A DNA stretch of 34,356 nucleotides. Origin: Verrucomicrobiota bacterium. Its GTDB lineage: Bacteria > Verrucomicrobiota > Verrucomicrobiia > Opitutales > UBA953. The stretch is taken from the NCBI GenBank assembly GCA_026397965.1, contig JAPLTU010000079.1, positions 6,509-40,864 of the forward strand, written 5' to 3'. This document shows, one piece after another, positions 30,797-34,356 of the stretch. Below the pieces are notes generated by a model. The model was not told the DNA's origin and made no database searches. It was given only the letters and a program-made list of their open reading frames with translations. Every line of letters begins with the position of its first letter. The first letter of the stretch is position 1. The position numbers and the translations under genes were made by a program.

Positions 30797-32590
30797 ATGA
30801 AAGCCCTGCTCTGCTTCTTTGCCTTGGGGGCTTCGACGCTCCTGGCTGCCACCCGGCCGAACGTCGTCATCCTGCTCGCCGACGATGCGGGTTGGGGGGA
30901 CTATTCGTTTAACGGTAATCACCAGCTCGCGACGCCGAATATCGACTCGCTCGCTAAGACTGGAGCGCACTTCGACCGCTTCTTCGTGCAGCCGGTATGC
31001 TCGCCCACCCGTTCCGAGTTTCTGACTGGACGCTACCACCGTCGCCTCGGCGTGTATGGCGTCTCCACCGGCCAAGAGCGCATGAACCTCGACGAGAAGA
31101 CCTTCGCCGACTCTTTCAAAGCGGCGGGCTACGTCACCGGCATCTTTGGTAAGTGGCACAATGGCAGCCAGTGGCCTTATCACCCGCTGGCCCGCGGCTT
31201 CGACACCTTCTGGGGCTACACCTCCGGCCACTGGGGCGAATACTTCGACGCCCCGCTAGAAAACAACGGCGTCATGAAGCCCTCCAAGGGCTATATCGTC
31301 GACGTCCTGACCGACAAAGCCCTGCAGTTCATCGATCATAACAAAGATAAACCATTCCTGTGCTACGTACCCTTCACCACGCCGCACTCGCCGTTCTCCG
31401 TCCCGCCCGAGGACTGGAATCGCTTCAAGGATAAACCCATCACCCAGACCGCGACCAACCCGAAAGACGAAGAGGCTGACGCCACCCGCTGCGTCTGGGC
31501 CATGCTTGAGAACCAGGATCGCAACGTCGGCCGCATCCTTGCCAAACTCAAGGAACTGAACCTCGAGAACGACACCATCGTTGTTTATTTCTCAGACAAC
31601 GGCCCGAATACCTCGCGCTGGACTGGCGGCATGAAAGGCAAGAAGGCCATGACCGACGAAGGCGGCGTCCGCTCGCCCCTCTTCATCCGTTGGCCCGGCA
31701 AGATCGCCGCCGGCTCGCAGGTCAAGCCTATCGCCGGCGCCATCGACCTTAGCCCGACGCTCCACGCCCTAGCTGGCGTGAAGCGCGTTGGCGACAAGCC
31801 GCTCGACGGCCGCGACCTCACGCCGCTACTCAACAAAGGCTCGGACGCCGATTGGGCGCCGCGTACCATTTTCAACTCCTGGGCCAACAACGTCAGCGTG
31901 CGCACGCAGACGCACCGCCTCGACAACGCCGGTAACCTCTTCGACATGATCGCCGACCCCGGCCAGACCACGCCAATCCAGACTAAACAGCCCGAGCTTG
32001 CTAAGGAACTGACCACGGCCGTCGCCGCTTGGCGCAAGGAACTCGGTATCGCGACCCCCGCAACCGGCAAAGGTAAGGGCAAGACCGCCAACGGCCCCGG
32101 CAATGCGGTCGATCCTCGCCCCCTCGCGATCGGCTACCGTGAATTCCCCATTACGATGCTACCTGCCCGCGACGGAGAACCGCGCGGCGAGATGCTTCGC
32201 AGCGGTAAGGCACCCAACTCTTCGTACTTCGTAAACTGGACGAAGACGACCGACTCCGCCGTTTGGAATATCGAAGTCGTGACCGCCGGAACCTATGTCG
32301 TGACGCTGGATTACACCTGCCCCAAGGCCGACGTCGGCTCCAAAATCGAACTCTCTTTCGAAGGTACGATCCTCAAGGGCATCGTCGCCGAGGCTTGGGA
32401 TCCGGCCTTGATCACCGATCAAGACGTCGTGCCGCGCGGCACCGGCGAGTCGCTGATGAAGCCTTTTCATACCATGATCCTCGGCGAAGTCCGGCTCGAG
32501 CCAGGCAAAGGCGAGCTCAAGCTGCGGGCAACCGATATCCCTGGAAAAAGTGTGATGGAACTTCGGCGCGTGACCATGACTCTCAAGTGA
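30797..32590 (+). CDS. Secreted Cys-type arylsulfatase with C-terminal beta domain
   Basis: A 597-residue sulfatase. A signal peptide covers about residues 1-17 (ALLCFFALGASTLLA). The metal-binding start is VVILLADDAGWGDYSFNGNH. The formylglycine motif is Cys68-Ser-Pro-Thr-Arg72 followed by SEFLTGRYHRR. GKWHNG comes next, and IVVYFSDNGPNTSRWTGGMKGKK carries the second metal and sulfate ligands. After about residue 430 a Lys/Gly linker leads to a beta-sandwich of about 150 residues (WNIEVVTAGTYVVTLDYTCP ... LRRVTMTLK) that may bind carbohydrate. The start one base after the esterase stop implies coupling; in-frame ATGs inside the esterase are not preferred. Removal of sulfate beside GH2 and an esterase fits a decorated polysaccharide substrate. 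Confidence 0.88.
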   Translation: MKALLCFFALGASTLLAATRPNVVILLADDAGWGDYSFNGNHQLATPNIDSLAKTGAHFDRFFVQPVCSPTRSEFLTGRYHRRLGVYGVSTGQERMNLDEKTFADSFKAAGYVTGIFGKWHNGSQWPYHPLARGFDTFWGYTSGHWGEYFDAPLENNGVMKPSKGYIVDVLTDKALQFIDHNKDKPFLCYVPFTTPHSPFSVPPEDWNRFKDKPITQTATNPKDEEADATRCVWAMLENQDRNVGRILAKLKELNLENDTIVVYFSDNGPNTSRWTGGMKGKKAMTDEGGVRSPLFIRWPGKIAAGSQVKPIAGAIDLSPTLHALAGVKRVGDKPLDGRDLTPLLNKGSDADWAPRTIFNSWANNVSVRTQTHRLDNAGNLFDMIADPGQTTPIQTKQPELAKELTTAVAAWRKELGIATPATGKGKGKTANGPGNAVDPRPLAIGYREFPITMLPARDGEPRGEMLRSGKAPNSSYFVNWTKTTDSAVWNIEVVTAGTYVVTLDYTCPKADVGSKIELSFEGTILKGIVAEAWDPALITDQDVVPRGTGESLMKPFHTMILGEVRLEPGKGELKLRATDIPGKSVMELRRVTMTLK

Positions 32591-32592
32591 AG

Positions 32593-34356
32593 ATGCAATC
32601 CTCGGCCTTACTCCTATTGCTCTCCGCCGGCCTCATAGCCGCGGACGCCCCACAAGCGGGCAACGAGCAGGTCGAGCAGGTCATGAAGTCCTTCAAGGGC
32701 CGCGGTGTGATGGCAGATGATACTCCGGCCTCGAAACCAGCGGAGGCGTTGAAGAAGTTTACCGCCCGCGCAGATCTTGCGATCGACCTCATGGCGGCCG
32801 AGCCTTCGCTCGCGCAGCCCATCTACGGCAGCTGGGATTCGCAAGGGCGCTTCTGGGTGACCCAATACCTCCAATACCCCTTCCCGGCTGGGCTCAAGGT
32901 CGTCAGTTACGACGAGCACATCCGCGCCAAGTTCGACAAAGTCCCGCTGCCTCCTCCCCGCGGCGAGAAAGGCGCCGACATCATCAGCGTCTTCGAAGAC
33001 ACGCAAGGCACCGGAAACTTCGACAAGCATACCGACGTCCTGAAAGGCCTTAACATTACCACGGCCGCTTTGCCGGGCATGGGACGCGTCTGGGTCCTTA
33101 ATCCGCCTTACCTACTCAGCTACGCCACCCGAGACGGCCTACCGGTCGGCGACCCTGAAGTCGAACTCAGCGGCTTCGGTCTCGAGGATACGCACAGCAC
33201 CGCCACCAGCCTCAAGTGGGGTATGGACGGCTGGCTCTATGGCGCGAACGGTAGCACCACCACGGGCAACGTCAGTAGCCTTCATAGCAAAAATATCAAA
33301 TGGGAAGGCCAGTGCATCTGGAGATTTCATCCGACGCGCAAGGTCTTCGAAATCTACGCCGAAGGCGGCGGCAACACTTACAGCCTCGAGATTGACGGCA
33401 AAGGCCGCGTCTTTTCCGGCACCAATGGTTACGAGCGCGGCATGCACTACGAGCAAGGCAGTTATGGGATCAAAGCCTGGGGTAAGCACGGACCGCTGAC
33501 GAATCCTTATGCCTTCGGTTGGTTTGAGCATATGAAATGCGAAGGTGAGCGGCTTCGCTTCTCGCAAGCCTTCGCTATCTACGAAGGCGGATTATTGAGT
33601 AAAGAATACGACGGGCAGATCATCGCGGCCAACTCGCTCGCCAATAAAATCTATCTCAGCACCCGGGTCGAGGATGGCTCGACGTTTCGGACGCACGATG
33701 AAGCCGACCTGATCGCCAGTTCGGATCGCTGGTTCCGGCCCGTCTGGACCGGGGTCGGTCCGGATGGTGCCATCTATCTCGCGGATTGGTACGACACCCG
33801 CCTCAGCCACGTGAAGCCGGTGGACGACTGGGACAAAGAACGCGGCCGTGTCTACCGAGTACGCCCCGCTGGCGAAGCGCCGAAGCTCAAGCCTTTCGAC
33901 CTGCATACGTGCCCACCCGCCGAACTGCTGAGCTATCTCGGACACCGCAACGTCTGGTTCCGCAAGCAAGCCGTCCTCGAGATCGGCTGGCGCAACCTGC
34001 AGGAGCTGACCCCGGCCCTCCGCGAGAAACTCGCCGGCGCGAACGCCCTCGAAGCCCTCTGGGCGTTGGACGCACTCGGCCAGGCCAAAGACGTGCCGCT
34101 CAATCACGCGGATCCCTATGTGCGACGCTGGTCGGTCAAGATCATGGGCGAACGCAATGACACGCCCGATGCCACCCTCCTGAAGTTAGCGAAGACCGAA
34201 ACGCAGATCGAAGTTTGCGCGCAGATTTTGGCCTCGGCCAAAAAGATGCCCGCTTCGCTGCCCTTGCTCTGGGCAGGCGTCAGTCAGGTCGATGACTCCA
34301 GCGGACACATTCCTTTACTCGCCTGGTGGGCCCTCGAGTCAAAGGCCGAGAAAGAC
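32593..34356 (+). CDS. PVC-type membrane-bound dehydrogenase-like protein, partial (3' end outside window)
   Basis: An open frame of 588 codons from ATG 32593 to the window end with no stop, two bases after the upstream sulfatase stop. A signal peptide covers about residues 1-18 (SSALLLLLSAGLIAADA). The start of a glucose/sorbosone-dehydrogenase-like propeller follows (ARADLAIDLMAAEPSLAQPIYGSWDSQGRFWVTQYLQYP), then TATSLKWGMDGWLYGANGS, TNPYAFGWFEHM and GPDGAIYLADWYDTRLSHV, and then HEAT-like helices (LLSYLGHRNVWFRKQAVLEI). This matches the PVC putative membrane-bound dehydrogenase family, whose members usually end with a c-type heme domain, expected past the window edge. Probable periplasmic oxidation of a sugar product is inference. 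Confidence 0.85.
   Translation, partial: MQSSALLLLLSAGLIAADAPQAGNEQVEQVMKSFKGRGVMADDTPASKPAEALKKFTARADLAIDLMAAEPSLAQPIYGSWDSQGRFWVTQYLQYPFPAGLKVVSYDEHIRAKFDKVPLPPPRGEKGADIISVFEDTQGTGNFDKHTDVLKGLNITTAALPGMGRVWVLNPPYLLSYATRDGLPVGDPEVELSGFGLEDTHSTATSLKWGMDGWLYGANGSTTTGNVSSLHSKNIKWEGQCIWRFHPTRKVFEIYAEGGGNTYSLEIDGKGRVFSGTNGYERGMHYEQGSYGIKAWGKHGPLTNPYAFGWFEHMKCEGERLRFSQAFAIYEGGLLSKEYDGQIIAANSLANKIYLSTRVEDGSTFRTHDEADLIASSDRWFRPVWTGVGPDGAIYLADWYDTRLSHVKPVDDWDKERGRVYRVRPAGEAPKLKPFDLHTCPPAELLSYLGHRNVWFRKQAVLEIGWRNLQELTPALREKLAGANALEALWALDALGQAKDVPLNHADPYVRRWSVKIMGERNDTPDATLLKLAKTETQIEVCAQILASAKKMPASLPLLWAGVSQVDDSSGHIPLLAWWALESKAEKD

Overview
The window (34,356 bases, GC-rich) looks like chromosomal DNA of a member of the Verrucomicrobiota (PVC superphylum). 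The evidence is gene content: a partial PVC-type membrane-bound dehydrogenase-like protein, a DUF1080 / beta-propeller / cytochrome c fusion, two Cys-type sulfatases, a Tat-exported Gfo/Idh/MocA oxidoreductase, and many secreted hydrolases. No rRNA, tRNA, phage, transposase or CRISPR locus was recognised. The genus cannot be told from the sequence alone.

Layout. 1-2.6 kb: a large Sel1-repeat protein and a 41-residue Cys-rich membrane peptide that follows it. 2.7-5.5 kb, minus strand: a secreted PHB-depolymerase-like esterase, a solitary HerA/VirD4-like ATPase, and a secreted concanavalin-fold (DUF1080-like) protein. 6-8 kb: a tRNA-guanine transglycosylase fused to an MnmC-like methyltransferase, so two enzyme types that act on anticodon position 34 sit in one chain. 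8.3-12.4 kb: the dicarboxylate carrier dctA, a Gfo/Idh/MocA oxidoreductase and a beta-lactamase-fold lipoprotein. 13-18.5 kb: a tripartite RND efflux operon with overlapping genes (pump, adaptor, TolC). 18.7-23.3 kb: an OprO/OprP-like porin divergent from a sulfatase with EF-hands, then a GH79-like glucuronidase. 23.9-34.4 kb: the DUF1080/propeller/cytochrome c fusion, a GH2 glycosidase, an acetyl-esterase-like hydrolase, a second sulfatase, and the dehydrogenase-like gene cut by the window end.

Working together. The porin, two sulfatases, GH79, GH2, esterases and DUF1080 proteins fit stepwise breakdown of a sulfated, uronic-acid-containing, possibly acetylated polysaccharide. The cytochrome-bearing proteins could pass electrons from sugar oxidation to the respiratory chain, and DctA could import C4 acids. 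The substrate is inference.

The least expected content is between the genes. Most larger intergenic gaps (around 3.65, 4.6, 5.5-5.95, 8.0-8.33, 12.4-12.93, 18.46-18.69 and 23.3-23.75 kb, plus a reversed fragment at the window start) hold mosaics of small palindromes. One class has a GTAG foot, reads GGTAGGG - hairpin - hairpin - CCCTACC, and resembles a REP/inverted-REP pair. The other class is short hairpins whose stems differ from site to site but whose loop is nearly always a GNA triloop, a type known to give unusually stable DNA mini-hairpins. No mobilising RAYT-type transposase is in the window.
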